From the NCBI RefSeq assembly GCF_027497175.1, contig NZ_CP114901.1, positions 3,906,001 to 3,970,000 on the forward strand: DNA of 64,000 bases. Reading direction: 5' to 3'. The translations under genes were made by a program, and so were the position numbers. Under the pieces are notes generated by a model, which saw only the letters and a list, made by a program, of their open reading frames with translations, was not told the origin of the DNA and made no database searches. This document shows positions 33,758 to 42,520 of the stretch, in pieces; the stretch's first letter is position 1, and each line of letters begins with the position of its first letter. This stretch comes from Verrucosispora sp. WMMD573 (GTDB taxonomy: Bacteria > Actinomycetota > Actinomycetes > Mycobacteriales > Micromonosporaceae).

Positions 33758-34715
33758 GTGGTAGATGGTGGTGTGATCGTTCGGGATCCGGTCACCGGGT
33801 TGTACGGGTTCCGGTTGGAGATGGGACGTGACCGTAACGGGGCGCGGATGCAGGCCCGTCGGACGGGGTTCGTGACGGAGAAGACGGCATTGGCCGAGTA
33901 CCGTCGGCTCAGCCGCCAACGTGACGCGCGAACGGTCCGTCCGAGGCTTACCGACACCGTTGAAACCCTCTGCCAGGACTGGCTTCGTGCCCGTGAGCAG
34001 GAACTACAGCCGAACACTGTCTACAACTACACGTGGCTGCTCAGCCTGATCTACCCCTACCTGGGCACCGTGCGAGGCTCGCGGCTCAGCGCCCGGATGA
34101 CCGAGCGCGCCTACCGCCACCTGGAAGCGGCCGGCTACTCCCGCACCACCCTGCGCACCCTCGACCTCGTGCTGACCAAGGCATACGGCGAACAGACCGG
34201 CTTGACCCTCGGCGCGCACCGGCCACGCGAAAGCGACACCCTGCGGCCTGTCTGGACCCTCACCGAAGCGCGCCGCTTCCTCGACCACGTCCACCATGAC
34301 CGGCTCTACCCGCTGTGGCGGCTGCTGCTGGTCACCGGCCTACGACGCGGCGAACTGTGCGGCCTGCAGTGGCGCGATCTGGAACCGGACCTGGCCACCC
34401 TCACCGTCCGCCGGCAACGCGTCGTCGAAGACCCGGCCAGCCGAGTCCGCGACAAGCCACCCAAGTCCCACAACAGCACCCGAACCCTCATTCTCGACCC
34501 GGCGACCCTCACGACCCTCACCGCCACGAAAGAACGCTGGTTCGCGGTACATGTTCACCGGCCGCACCGGCCAACCCCTGCGACCCGACAACGTCACCAG
34601 CCGCTTCAACCACCTCGCCACCCGCGCCGGAGTCCGCCCCATCGGACCCCACCAGATCCGGCACCTGCTCGCCTCCACCTACCTCGACGCCGGATACGGC
34701 ATCCACCCACCGTGA
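33758..34715 (+). pseudogene. decayed tyrosine integrase after att core 3
   Basis: Starts at a GTG (33758) five bases after GAGGAGG. The first ~260 codons are intact: V-T-G-L-Y-G-F-R-L-E-M-G-R-D-R-N-G, a core-binding domain and the first catalytic Arg in L-V-T-G-L-R-R-G-E-L-C-G-L-Q-W. Near 34540-34552 the frame shifts and about a dozen codons seem lost. The next frame then reads M-F-T-G-R-T-G-Q-P-L-R-P-D-N-V, G-P-H-Q-I-R-H-L-L-A-S-T-Y-L-D-A-G-Y-G-I-H. It stops there: the segment with the nucleophile Tyr is gone, replaced by IS256 debris. This integrase belonged to the element class that owns the junction block. Confidence 0.88.
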
Positions 34716-34759
34716 ACGTTCGTGGTCACGGCGCTAAATATACGAATGGGCATTGACTG

Positions 34760-35244
34760 TTGCCTGCCCTGGACGTTCACCTCGACGAAGCAGGTGTCGA
34801 CGAGGCGACCGGCCGGCGAACCAACGTTCGTAACGGGCACGGGGCGAAGACGGTGCAGGCCGAGGTCGGGCCGGTGCGGATCCAGGTTCCGCGGGACCGG
34901 GCCGGGTCGTTCACGCCGCGGATCGTGCCCAAGCACGTCCGCCGGTTGGACGGGTTCAACTCTGGCGCCAGTCGTGGCCGCAGTTCGTGCCCTTCTTGGA
35001 CTACGACCACGAGGTCCGCAAGGTCCTCTACACCACCAACGTCATCGAGAGCCTCAACGCACGGTTCCGCCAAGCCGCCCGCCGGCGCGGGCACTTCCCG
35101 ACCGAGCAGGCCGCGATGAAGGTGCTCTACCTCGTCGTTCAGCAGAAACGTCGAGGTGGCGGGAGCATCACCGGCCGGGTCTACGGTTGGGCCAAAGCCC
35201 TCAACGCCCTGATCCTCGCCTACAGCGACCGGATCGCCATCTAA
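34760..35244 (+). pseudogene. IS256-family transposase remnant with internal deletion
   Basis: The 5' part (34776-34965) reads R-N-G-H-G-A-K-T-V-Q-A-E-V-G-P-V-R-I-Q-V-P-R-D-R-A-G-S-F, the N-terminal signature of IS256/mutator transposases. Near 34965 it jumps to the far C-terminal part in another frame: F-L-D-Y-D-H-E-V-R-K, T-T-N-V-I-E-S-L-N-A-R-F-R, G-H-F-P-T-E-Q-A-A-M-K-V-L-Y-L, ending at 35244. The catalytic middle is missing. It truncated the integrase before it. Confidence 0.85.
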
Positions 35245-35295
35245 CAACCTCGATCACACCACAGGCCCAACACGGAAATCGACACACTCCCCGGT

Positions 35296-35535
35296 ATGGG
35301 CGACCGCTACAACACGTCGGTGACGGTCAGCGGGGCCAGCACCTGGACGGTGGTGGTGGCCATCACCGCGCCGCAGAAGGTCTCGACCACCTGGAGCGGC
35401 AGCTTCAGCTGGCACGCCAGCGGAAACATCATGACCGTCCGGTCAAACGGCAGCGGAAACACGTTCGGCTTCACCACCATGTCGAACGGCAACAGCTGGG
35501 CCCGACCTCAGATCAGGTCCTGCACCACAGGATGA
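35296..35535 (+). pseudogene. C-terminal fragment of a CBM2-type secreted protein
   Basis: About 79 codons read as the second half of a carbohydrate-binding module: W-T-V-V-V-A-I-T-A-P-Q-K-V-S-T-T-W-S-G-S-F-S-W, G-N-I-M-T-V-R-S-N-G-S-G-N-T-F-G-F-T-T-M and a final Cys-containing stretch. This strand pattern with exposed Trp is that of CBM2. No signal peptide or first half is present, so the rest was lost when mobile DNA entered. The Met at 35296 has no ribosome site. Confidence 0.6.
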
Positions 35536-35709
35536 CACCGGTGCCCGCCGCTCGTGATCAGCGGAGCGGCGGGCCTCTGGTAACCAGGAGTCGGTCGGGC
35601 TCGCCGCCCTTCTTCAGCTGCTTCCTCAGGAAGCTTAGTGGAGTGGGCTGAGGTTCCCCGGGATGTGGACACTGACCAACCCCGGCCACGCCGCACAGGT
35701 TGAATCAAG

Positions 35710-36462
35710 TTAGGCGCGGTAAAGTTGATCACCGGCTCGGGTGATGACCAGCTCCGGCACCACGGTCTGCGCGGACAGGCGAGTCAGGCTCATCACCAGT
35801 TCGGCCACGTCACCTGCCGTGATCATCTTCTCTGGCGGGATCCGGTTGTGGACCCAGGCGCTCATGTCCGTGTCGACGTAACCCGGGCTGACTGCGGTGG
35901 CCGTCACTCCGGCGTCAGAGGCTTCTACATTGATCGACCGGCACAACGCGCCGAGTGCCGCTTTGGATGCTCCGTAAGCGGCCAGGCCGGGCTCGGCGTA
36001 CACACCGGTGATGGACGAGATCGCAATGATCTTGGCGCCGTTCCTCGCGTCCTGGGCAGCAGTGGCGCGCATGAGCGGCATGAGCTCGTGGACCAGGGTG
36101 TAGGGGGCCCGTACGTTGACCGCGACCTGCTTGTCGAAGCGGCGCAGGCCGACCGTCTCGATCGGACCGGCCGTGCCGACGCCAGCCGCCAGGACCAACG
36201 CGTCCAGCCGGTGGTAGGCCGCCACGTGCGCGTGGGCGACGCGCAGTACGTCGGCCTCCACCGCCATGTCGGCTGACTCGACCCGCACCTGGACGTCATG
36301 GCGACGCAGCGCGTCGGCGACTTCTGCCAGGCGTTCGGCGTTGCGGGCGCAGATCGTCAGATCGTGCCCCGTGTGGGCCAGGCGCTGGCAGATGGCGCGT
36401 CCGATGCCACCGGTGGCACCGGTGACCAGCGCCACCGGACGGGACGGCGGTGTCGGTGTCAC
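35710..36462 (-). CDS. SDR-family oxidoreductase (third gene of acyl-CoA dehydrogenase operon)
   Basis: 250 residues. The Rossmann motif T-G-A-T-G-G-I-G-R is at about 14-22. An A-A-G-V-G segment takes the place of the usual N-N-A-G. Catalytic Ser-Ser-Ile-Thr and Y-G-A-S-K follow at about 149-166, then S-P-G-Y-V-D-T-D-M. It will be a cytosolic NAD(P)-dependent oxidoreductase of unknown substrate. The ATG overlaps the stop of the phosphotransferase gene (ATGA), so translation is coupled. As last gene behind an acyl-CoA dehydrogenase and a phosphotransferase it probably acts on a hydroxy or oxo intermediate of the same acid-degradation route. Confidence 0.88.
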   Translation of the reverse strand: MTPTPPSRPVALVTGATGGIGRAICQRLAHTGHDLTICARNAERLAEVADALRRHDVQVRVESADMAVEADVLRVAHAHVAAYHRLDALVLAAGVGTAGPIETVGLRRFDKQVAVNVRAPYTLVHELMPLMRATAAQDARNGAKIIAISSITGVYAEPGLAAYGASKAALGALCRSINVEASDAGVTATAVSPGYVDTDMSAWVHNRIPPEKMITAGDVAELVMSLTRLSAQTVVPELVITRAGDQLYRA

Positions 36463-37490
36463 GATGGCCTCCCGACCTGCAGCGCACGCAGACCACCGGC
36501 CACCAACTCGGGTACGGCCGCTCCCACGGTCTCGAAGCCGTCTCCGACCGTGAGCCCGCTGCGGTATCGGGCGTGGATGCCCTCGGCGATGACGGCGATT
36601 TTGAAATAGCCGAGGGCGAGGTAGTACTCGAGCCGCCTCAGGTCACGACCGGAAGCGCGAGCGTATCGTTCGGCCAGACTCTGCACTGACGGCATGCGTT
36701 CGCTCACGCTGGCCGCCGAGCCCACGAGCACCGGCTCGAACGCCGGATCCCGGTAGACCAGGTGTAACCCGAGGTCCGCCAGGGGGTCACCGAGGGTTGC
36801 CATCTCCCAGTCCACGACCGCTCTGACCGTCGCGATGTCCTGCTCGTCGAGGATGGTGTTGTCGATGCGGTAGTCACCGTGGACGACCGAGGCGCCGCTT
36901 TCGGCCTGCCCATCCTCGGCGAGCTGGCCACGCAGCTTCTCGATGTCGGTCAGCTCGCGGGTGGTCACCCGCTGCCACTGGCTGTACCAGCGGTCCACCT
37001 GCCGGCGCAGATACCCTTGCGGGCGCCCGAAGTCGGCCAACCCGATGTCCCGGTAGGGCAGGTCGTGAAGCCGTGCCAAGCCGTCGATCAGCGTGAACGC
37101 GCATCGTTCGACATCACCGTCGTCGTGCCGGCTGAGATCCGTTCGGCTCCGCAGTACCTGGCCCGCGACGTGCTCCACGACGGAGAACGGCACGCCGATG
37201 ACCGAGACGTCCTCGCACAACGTCACCGGTCTGGCGACGGGGACGCCGGTACCGTGCAGGGCGGCTACGACCCGGTATTCGCGGCTCATGTCGTGCGCGG
37301 ACGGTGTGAGTCCCCCGAGGGGAGGCCGACGCAGCACCCACCGGGCGTACCCGTCGGTCAGCAGGTAGGTGAGATTGGACCGGCCGCCGTGCAGGATTTC
37401 GACCTCGACCGGGCCACGCACCTCGGGAACGTGCTCGGTGAAGTACCGCTGCAATGCCTCCAGCGGGAGGCCTCTGGGTTGGCTGCTCAC
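36459..37490 (-). CDS. phosphotransferase of the aminoglycoside-phosphotransferase (ACAD10/11-like) family
   Basis: 343 residues from the GTG at 37490, which overlaps the acyl-CoA dehydrogenase stop (GTGA); a longer frame would overlap that gene by 61 bp. Kinase-like motifs are present: an N-terminal G-G-R-S-N-L-T-Y-L-L loop, V-V-H-G-D-Y-R-I-D-N as catalytic loop (Asp in H-G-D), and V-V-D-W-E-M-A-T-L-G-D-P as metal-binding Asp region. This family, like the kinase domain of ACAD10/11, phosphorylates hydroxyacyl-CoAs such as 4-hydroxyacyl-CoA before dehydration. It is directly coupled to an acyl-CoA dehydrogenase, matching the ACAD10/11 two-domain fusion of animals. Substrate is inferred. Confidence 0.87.
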   Translation of the reverse strand: MSSQPRGLPLEALQRYFTEHVPEVRGPVEVEILHGGRSNLTYLLTDGYARWVLRRPPLGGLTPSAHDMSREYRVVAALHGTGVPVARPVTLCEDVSVIGVPFSVVEHVAGQVLRSRTDLSRHDDGDVERCAFTLIDGLARLHDLPYRDIGLADFGRPQGYLRRQVDRWYSQWQRVTTRELTDIEKLRGQLAEDGQAESGASVVHGDYRIDNTILDEQDIATVRAVVDWEMATLGDPLADLGLHLVYRDPAFEPVLVGSAASVSERMPSVQSLAERYARASGRDLRRLEYYLALGYFKIAVIAEGIHARYRSGLTVGDGFETVGAAVPELVAGGLRALQVGRPS

Positions 37491-38692
37491 GCCGAGGTCG
37501 CTCCGTCCGAGCTGGCCCGGCGTAGTGCCGAGAGTGCGATCGACCATCGGTGTACCTCCGAGGGGCCGTCGTAGATCCGGAACGGCCGTACCTCACGGAG
37601 GAAACGGCTGAGCGGGACATCGCCGGACATGCCGAGCCCGCCGCAGATCTGCATCGATCGGTCCACCACCCGCCACACCGCTTCCGCCGTGAAGGTCTTG
37701 GCGATCGAGGTCGACTGCTTCCATGGCCCGTTGGTGTCCAGATCCCAACAGCCCTGCATGATGAGTGCGCGGGCGGCGCTGATGTCGATCTCCGAGTCGG
37801 CGATCATCCCCTGTGCCATGCCGAGATCGCCCAGCCGGGATCCGAAGAGGCGCCGGTGCGCCGCGTACCCCAGTGCGATGCTGTGGGCTCGTCGGGCGAT
37901 TCCGAGCCAGCGCATGCAGTGGGACAGTCGGCCGGGACCCAGGCGTACCTGCGCGTAGCGGTAGCCCGCACCTACCTCGCCCAGCACGGCCTCGTCGGGT
38001 ACCACACATGCGTCGAAGACCACCTCGCAGTGGCCGCCGACGAAGCTCTGGTCGATGGTGTCGAGGTGACGTCCGACCCGGATGCCGGGGTTGTCGGCGT
38101 CCACGAGGAACATCGTGGCGCCGTCGCGGTCGCCCGGCTCGCCTGAGGTGCGGGCCATGCAGATGGCAAAGGCCGCCCCGTCGGCCCCGGTCGTGAACCA
38201 CTTGTGCCCGTCGATCTGCCAGCCGCCGGAGACCTTGGTCGCCCTGGTGGCGAGAGCCGACGGGTCCGAGCCGGCACCCGGGCTCGGCTCGGTCATGGCG
38301 AAACAGGATCTCACCTGGCCGGCCGCCAGCGGCCGGAGGTAGCGCTCCTTCTGGTCGAAGGTGGCGATCGCGTCGAGCAGGTGCATGTTGGCCTCGTCGG
38401 GGGCGGCGATGTTGAGCGCCAGGGGCCCGTACAACGACCAGCCGGCCTCCTCGAAGACCACGGCCCGGCTGCGCATGTCGAGCCCGTGACCGCCGTACCG
38501 CGCGGGTACGTGCGGTGCGAACACCCCTGCCTGCCGGGCCGCCTCCTGTAACCGGAGTCGCAACCGCTCGCCGTCGGCGGCGAGCGCGTCGGCGTGGTGC
38601 TCCTCTTCTGGCACCACCACCTCGCGGACGAATGTGGCGGTCCGTCGAGCCAACTCCTCGACGTGGGGCTCGTGGTTCAGCGTGATGGCCAA
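37487..38692 (-). CDS. acyl-CoA dehydrogenase (ACAD10/11-like)
   Basis: 401 residues from the TTG at 38692, chosen because AGGAG lies just ahead and the family's N-terminus begins here; the frame is open to 38791 but that leader covers the operator region. Conserved features include C-F-A-M-T-E-P-S-P-G-A-G-S-D (FAD/substrate contacts, about 120-133), K-W-F-T-T-G-A-D-G-A, and near the end Q-I-C-G-G-L-G-M-S-G-D-V-P-L-S-R-F-L-R-E-V-R. It is a cytosolic FAD flavoenzyme of beta-oxidation. First gene of a three-gene overlapping operon with a phosphotransferase and SDR, read leftward; the TetR gene is divergent, with two palindromes between. Confidence 0.9.
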   Translation of the reverse strand: MAITLNHEPHVEELARRTATFVREVVVPEEEHHADALAADGERLRLRLQEAARQAGVFAPHVPARYGGHGLDMRSRAVVFEEAGWSLYGPLALNIAAPDEANMHLLDAIATFDQKERYLRPLAAGQVRSCFAMTEPSPGAGSDPSALATRATKVSGGWQIDGHKWFTTGADGAAFAICMARTSGEPGDRDGATMFLVDADNPGIRVGRHLDTIDQSFVGGHCEVVFDACVVPDEAVLGEVGAGYRYAQVRLGPGRLSHCMRWLGIARRAHSIALGYAAHRRLFGSRLGDLGMAQGMIADSEIDISAARALIMQGCWDLDTNGPWKQSTSIAKTFTAEAVWRVVDRSMQICGGLGMSGDVPLSRFLREVRPFRIYDGPSEVHRWSIALSALRRASSDGATSA

Positions 38693-38733
38693 GGGGGCTC
38701 CTGACGTCGCGGCGGATCCCGTGGAGCGCGGGT

Positions 38734-38751
38734 GGCTAATGATGATTAGCC
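38734..38751. promoter_or_regulatory. TetR operator 1 between acyl-CoA dehydrogenase and TetR genes
   Basis: GGCTAATGATGATTAGCC: two 7-bp arms that are perfect inverted repeats around GATG, 42 bp ahead of the acyl-CoA dehydrogenase start. AT-rich against a GC-rich background. Confidence 0.7.
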
Positions 38752-38812
38752 TTCTTGATAGCAAGGACCTCGGTTGGTGGTCAAGAGACATGCTCAGGTA
38801 GTGTCCTGTATC

Positions 38813-38830
38813 CCATAATGAGCATTAGCC
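38813..38830. promoter_or_regulatory. TetR operator 2, near the TetR start
   Basis: CCATAATGAGCATTAGCC has the same length and right arm as operator 1, with an inverted TAATG/CATTA core, 28 bp before the TetR ATG. The pair suits control of both divergent promoters, including autoregulation. Confidence 0.65.
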
Positions 38831-38857
38831 GCTCGATTCCTAAGGGAGGTTGACCGC

Positions 38858-39466
38858 ATGGCGGGCACGCGGGACGCGCAGATCTTCGAGGCCGCCCTTC
38901 GCCTGTTCGCCGAGCGCGGTTACCGCGCCACCACGATGGCCGACATCGGCGACGCCGTCGGCATCCGGGGCCCCAGCCTGTACAAGCACGTCGGTTCCAA
39001 GCAGGAGATCCTGGCTGGAATCATGACCGCGACGATGAATCGGCTCCTGGCCAACCATCACGCCGCGGTAGCCGACTGTGCGGACGTGACCGAGCGGCTG
39101 CGTCGCGCCACCGAGTCCCACGTCCGCTTCCACGTCCGGCACCGGCTGGAGGCGTTCGTCGGGACCCGCGAGATCTCCAGCCTCGACGAGCGCAACCGCC
39201 AAGGCGTGGTTGATCAGCGGGCCCGGTACGAGCGCGCATTCCGCGACCTCATCGAGGAGGGCCGCGGTTCAGGTCACTTCAGGGTGTCGTCGGCGAAGCT
39301 CGCCTCCTACTCGATCCTGGACCTCGGCATGGGCACCTCCGTGTGGTACCGCGAGGGTGGGGGTCTGACCGAGGACCAGGTCGTCTACCAGTACGGCGAG
39401 TTCGCGCTGCGGCTGGTCGGCGTGCGGACAGCCGACGATGCCGCGACCGCACACCTGATGCGATGA
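38858..39466 (+). CDS. TetR-family regulator of the acyl-CoA dehydrogenase operon
   Basis: 202 residues, ATG with AAGGGAGG before it. The N-terminal HTH is typical: F-A-E-R-G-Y-R-A-T-T-M-A-D-I-G-D-A-V-G-I, then S-L-Y-K-H-V-G-S-K-Q-E-I-L at about 20-52. The C-terminal ligand domain is helical and follows the usual family length. It is divergent from the acyl-CoA dehydrogenase operon with two matching palindromes in the gap. The likely role is repression that is lifted by an acyl-CoA or related ligand; ligand identity is inference from the genes it faces. Confidence 0.88.
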   Translation: MAGTRDAQIFEAALRLFAERGYRATTMADIGDAVGIRGPSLYKHVGSKQEILAGIMTATMNRLLANHHAAVADCADVTERLRRATESHVRFHVRHRLEAFVGTREISSLDERNRQGVVDQRARYERAFRDLIEEGRGSGHFRVSSAKLASYSILDLGMGTSVWYREGGGLTEDQVVYQYGEFALRLVGVRTADDAATAHLMR

Positions 39467-39591
39467 CCGGCCGGCAGTCTGCCGGTGTCGGTCAACCAGC
39501 GGTCGCCACCGCACTGACTGGCTCCGCCGACACCAGCAGCTCTCGCCGGCCTACCGGCGAGGCCTCGCGACTGGCCGCCGTGGCGGGGCTG

Positions 39592-40332
39592 TCATGCCGG
39601 ATTCGGCACGGCATCACCGTCGAGGCGGGCGACGGCCGGCGGATTCGATACGTGCGTCCGGCGGTTGGCGGGATCCGGAATTTTCTGGTCCGGCGCCAGG
39701 CCGCGAACCAGGTAACTCCAGAACTGGTACGCGACCTCGCGCGACCGGAGCGCACCACGAGGCTCGTACCACTGGTAGGCCCAGTTGCACATGCCGTAGG
39801 CGGCGAAGGAGGCGAGGCGGACGTCGACGTCGCGGAACACCCCGCTGCTGATCCCGTCGGTGAACACCTGGAGCACCATGTCGTCATAACGCTGGCGCTT
39901 CTCCCGGATGTTGTCCTGAGCTGATGCCGGCAACTCACGGAAGTGTTCGAAGAACACCCGCACGTGTCCGCGGTGTGTCTCCATCAGTTCGAGGATGTCG
40001 GCCATGACCTCCAGGAGAAGTTGGTCGGGCCCGAGCCCGGCGCCGAGTCGCCGCTGATGACGGGAGACCAACAGCTCGATCAGCTCGTCGTGGATCCAGT
40101 GCAGGATTTCGTCCTTGCTCTGGAAGTAGTGGTAGAGCGTCGCCTTCGCCACGCCGACGACCTCCGCGATGTCGTCCATGGTCGTGCTGGCATAACCGCG
40201 GTCGTCGAACAGGTTGGCAGCGGTGTGCAGGATTTCGCGCCGGCGCTCCTCGGCGGTCATGCGGCGCCGCGCCAGTCGATTGGCCGACGCCGCCCTGGTG
40301 CCCGGGGGCGTACGGCTGTCCGATCTCTTCAC
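39592..40332 (-). CDS. TetR-family regulator, likely master of the 40-58 kb catabolic locus
   Basis: 246 residues from a GTG at 40332 with a GGAG box; an internal ATG (M-T-A-E-E-R-R-R) would give a shorter form. HTH: R-R-E-I-L-H-T-A-A-N-L-F-D-D-R-G-Y-A-S-T-T-M-D-D-I-A, then T-L-Y-H-Y-F-Q-S-K-D-E-I-L, typical of TetR regulators of lipid and acid catabolism (KstR2-like in style). It diverges from the E1alpha gene. The 223-bp gap holds two copies of the ACCGAC(C/T)(A/G)GTCGG(T/G) palindrome that recurs before the other operons of the locus. Repression relieved by a pathway acyl-CoA is the usual mode. Confidence 0.85.
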   Translation of the reverse strand: MKRSDSRTPPGTRAASANRLARRRMTAEERRREILHTAANLFDDRGYASTTMDDIAEVVGVAKATLYHYFQSKDEILHWIHDELIELLVSRHQRRLGAGLGPDQLLLEVMADILELMETHRGHVRVFFEHFRELPASAQDNIREKRQRYDDMVLQVFTDGISSGVFRDVDVRLASFAAYGMCNWAYQWYEPRGALRSREVAYQFWSYLVRGLAPDQKIPDPANRRTHVSNPPAVARLDGDAVPNPA

Positions 40333-40373
40333 CAGCCACTCCTACCGACTTCGATCTCTGGCTCTCAGGCTAG

Positions 40374-40387
40374 ACCGACTGGTCGGG
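40374..40387. promoter_or_regulatory. TetR-regulon operator A
   Basis: ACCGACTGGTCGGG, a near-perfect palindrome 41 bp upstream of the divergent TetR gene; probable autoregulatory site. Confidence 0.7.
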
Positions 40388-40509
40388 TGTGTCGACCCGC
40401 CGCTGGTTCTGAGCCGAGTACCCGCAGGTCGTGCCATGGTAGCGCGGTGCGACTACAGGACCCTTGACACCTCTGGCAGGCCATCCCTACTGTGCGACGA
40501 AACAGCCAA

Positions 40510-40529
40510 CCGACCGACCAGTCGGTCGG
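40510..40529. promoter_or_regulatory. TetR-regulon operator B, before E1alpha
   Basis: CCGACCGACCAGTCGGTCGG: a 20-bp palindrome with core ACCGACCAGTCGGT (40513-40526), 26 bp before the E1alpha ATG. The core is identical to operator F at 51119. Confidence 0.78.
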
Positions 40530-40555
40530 CACGGTCCGCCGACAGGGAGGACACG

Positions 40556-41515
40556 ATGGTCACGCGTGATGTGCGTCGCCGCCTGTACCGGGAGATACTG
40601 CGCGTCGCCCTCTGGGAGGGCCGGCTGTTGCGGTTCATCGAGGAGGGCCGTACCTCCGGCTTCTACCACGCCGGTCGCGGTCAGGAGGCGACCGCGGTCG
40701 GTGCGACCGCGGTCCTCCGCCAGGACGACTACCTGCTCTACGACCACCGCGGCATGGGGCATGCCATCACCAAAGGGGTACCGATCGACCGCCTCTTCGG
40801 CGACTTCCTCGGTACCACGCAGGGCACCACAGGCGGTCTGGGCGCAGGAATCGTGCACATCGCCTGGCCCGAGGTGGGAGTGCTCGGCCAGAGCGGCACC
40901 CTTGGCGGCTCCTTTCCCATCGCCGCCGGCGCCGGCCTCAGTATCCGACACCGGAACACCGACCAGGTCGTCCTCTGCTTCTTCGGTGACGGGGCCGCCA
41001 ACCGGGGCACCTTCCACGAGGCCGCCAACGCGGCGGCGCTGTGGAAACTGCCGGTGATCTGGCTGTGCGAGAACAACGGCTACGCCGTCTCCGTTCCGGC
41101 CGCCGAGGCGCTCAGCGTGCCGCAGGTCGCCGACCGTGCCGCCGCCTACGGCATGCCAGGTGAGGTCGTCGACGGCATGGACCCCGACGCGGTCTACACC
41201 GCCGTCGCCGCCGCGGTCGACCGGGCCCGGGCCGGTGCCGGCCCGACCCTCATCGAGGCGATGACCTACCGCTTCCGTGGTCACTACGAGGGGGATCCGA
41301 CGAACTACCGCACGGCGGAGGAACTCGCCGCCTGGCAGGCGCGCGACCCGCTGACGACGTACCCCGAACGGATGCTCCAGGCCGGTGATGCGACCGGGGA
41401 GTGGCTGCAGGCCACGCACGACGAGGTTGCGGCCGAGATCGAGGAAGCCGCCACGGTCGCGCTCCGCGGCGAGAAGCCCGGCCCCTCCCGCATCCTCCAG
41501 CACGTGTACGCCTGA
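40556..41515 (+). CDS. 2-oxoacid dehydrogenase (acetoin/pyruvate type) E1 alpha subunit
   Basis: 319 residues. The ATG at 40556 follows GGGAGGA; the open frame extends upstream through the operators and is not used. The thiamine diphosphate motif begins F-F-G-D-G-A-A-N-R-G-T-F-H-E-A-A-N and ends L-C-E-N-N at about 145-176. Y-H-A-G-R-G-Q-E-A at 38-46 and the Y-R-F-R-G-H-Y-E-G-D-P phosphorylation-loop-like segment at about 238-248 are also typical. With E1beta and E2 it decarboxylates a 2-oxo acid (or cleaves acetoin) and passes the acyl group to lipoate. The length and the compact E1alpha/E1beta/E2 order suit an acetoin- or branched-chain-type complex. Confidence 0.9.
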   Translation: MVTRDVRRRLYREILRVALWEGRLLRFIEEGRTSGFYHAGRGQEATAVGATAVLRQDDYLLYDHRGMGHAITKGVPIDRLFGDFLGTTQGTTGGLGAGIVHIAWPEVGVLGQSGTLGGSFPIAAGAGLSIRHRNTDQVVLCFFGDGAANRGTFHEAANAAALWKLPVIWLCENNGYAVSVPAAEALSVPQVADRAAAYGMPGEVVDGMDPDAVYTAVAAAVDRARAGAGPTLIEAMTYRFRGHYEGDPTNYRTAEELAAWQARDPLTTYPERMLQAGDATGEWLQATHDEVAAEIEEAATVALRGEKPGPSRILQHVYA

Positions 41516-41529
41516 ACGGAGCTTGACAA

Positions 41530-42504
41530 ATGCCGATCATGAGCTACGCGAAGGCCATCCGCCGGGCCATCGACGAGGAACTGGAGCGCGACGACACGGT
41601 CTTCGTGATGGGCCAGGATGTCGGTGCCTTCGGCGGCGTCTTCGGCGTCACCAAGGGGCTACAGGCCAAGTACGGCAAGCACCGGGTCTTCGACACGCCC
41701 ATCTCGGAGAACTTTCTCGTCGGTGGTGGCGTCGGAGCGGCACTCACCGGCACCCGGCCGGTCGTCGAACTTCAGTACGCGGACTTCATCGAGGTCGCGA
41801 TGGACGAGGTGTACAACAAGGCGGCCAAGTGGCGGTACATGCACGGCGGCCTGTTCACCGTGCCGCTTGTCATCCGGGCACCGGAAGGCGCGGCCAACGG
41901 CGCCGGGCCCGAGCATTCCCAGTGCCCGGAAGGTCTGCTGCTGTCCGCCGCCGGCCTGCACGTGGTGACGCCGGCGACCCCGGCCGACGCCCTTGGCCTG
42001 TTGAAGAGCGCGATCCGATCCGACAACCCCGTCGTCTTCCTCGAACACAAGGGGCTGTACGGCCTGAAGGGCGAGGTGCCGGACGGCGAGCACCTGGTGC
42101 CGATCGGGGTGGCCAACACCGTACGCCCGGGCCGCGACGTCACGGTCGTGGCGTGGACCTCCATGGTGCACCGGGCGACGGCCGCCGCCGAGCAGTTGGC
42201 GGCAGAGGGCGTGGAGGTGGAAGTGATCGATCCGCGGGGTGTTCGCCCGCTGGACACCGAGACGATCCTGGCCTCGGTCCGCCGTACCGGACGGCTGGTC
42301 GTCGGTAGCGAGGCACCCGCGGCCGGGGGAGCCGCCAACGAGGTTGCCGCCTTGGTGGCCGAGGCCGCGATCGAGTACCTGGCGGCACCGGTGACCAGGG
42401 TCTGCGGCAAGGACATTCCGCTGCCGCAGAGCGCGGAGCTGGAGCAGTTGGCCATACCGACCACCGACGACTTCGTGGCGGCCTGCCGTCGCGCCATGGG
42501 CTGA
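41530..42504 (+). CDS. 2-oxoacid dehydrogenase E1 beta subunit
   Basis: 324 residues starting 14 bp after E1alpha. The family pattern is clear: M-S-Y-A-K-A-I-R-R-A-I-D-E-E-L, V-F-V-M-G-Q-D-V-G, F-D-T-P-I-S-E-N at about 57-64, Q-Y-A-D-F-I-E-V-A-M-D-E, and the C-terminal transketolase domain with D-P-R-G-V-R-P-L-D-T-E-T-I. It completes the thiamine-diphosphate site with E1alpha in an alpha2beta2 tetramer. The Shine-Dalgarno sequence is moderate (CGGAGC). Confidence 0.92.
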   Translation: MPIMSYAKAIRRAIDEELERDDTVFVMGQDVGAFGGVFGVTKGLQAKYGKHRVFDTPISENFLVGGGVGAALTGTRPVVELQYADFIEVAMDEVYNKAAKWRYMHGGLFTVPLVIRAPEGAANGAGPEHSQCPEGLLLSAAGLHVVTPATPADALGLLKSAIRSDNPVVFLEHKGLYGLKGEVPDGEHLVPIGVANTVRPGRDVTVVAWTSMVHRATAAAEQLAAEGVEVEVIDPRGVRPLDTETILASVRRTGRLVVGSEAPAAGGAANEVAALVAEAAIEYLAAPVTRVCGKDIPLPQSAELEQLAIPTTDDFVAACRRAMG

Positions 42505-42520
42505 CGAAACGGAGGACAGG

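Noticed and set aside
38692..38791. Extending the acyl-CoA dehydrogenase to the ATG at 38791
   Set aside because: The extra 33 residues match no family N-terminus and would run through a palindromic operator; the TTG at 38692 has a ribosome site and gives the normal length.
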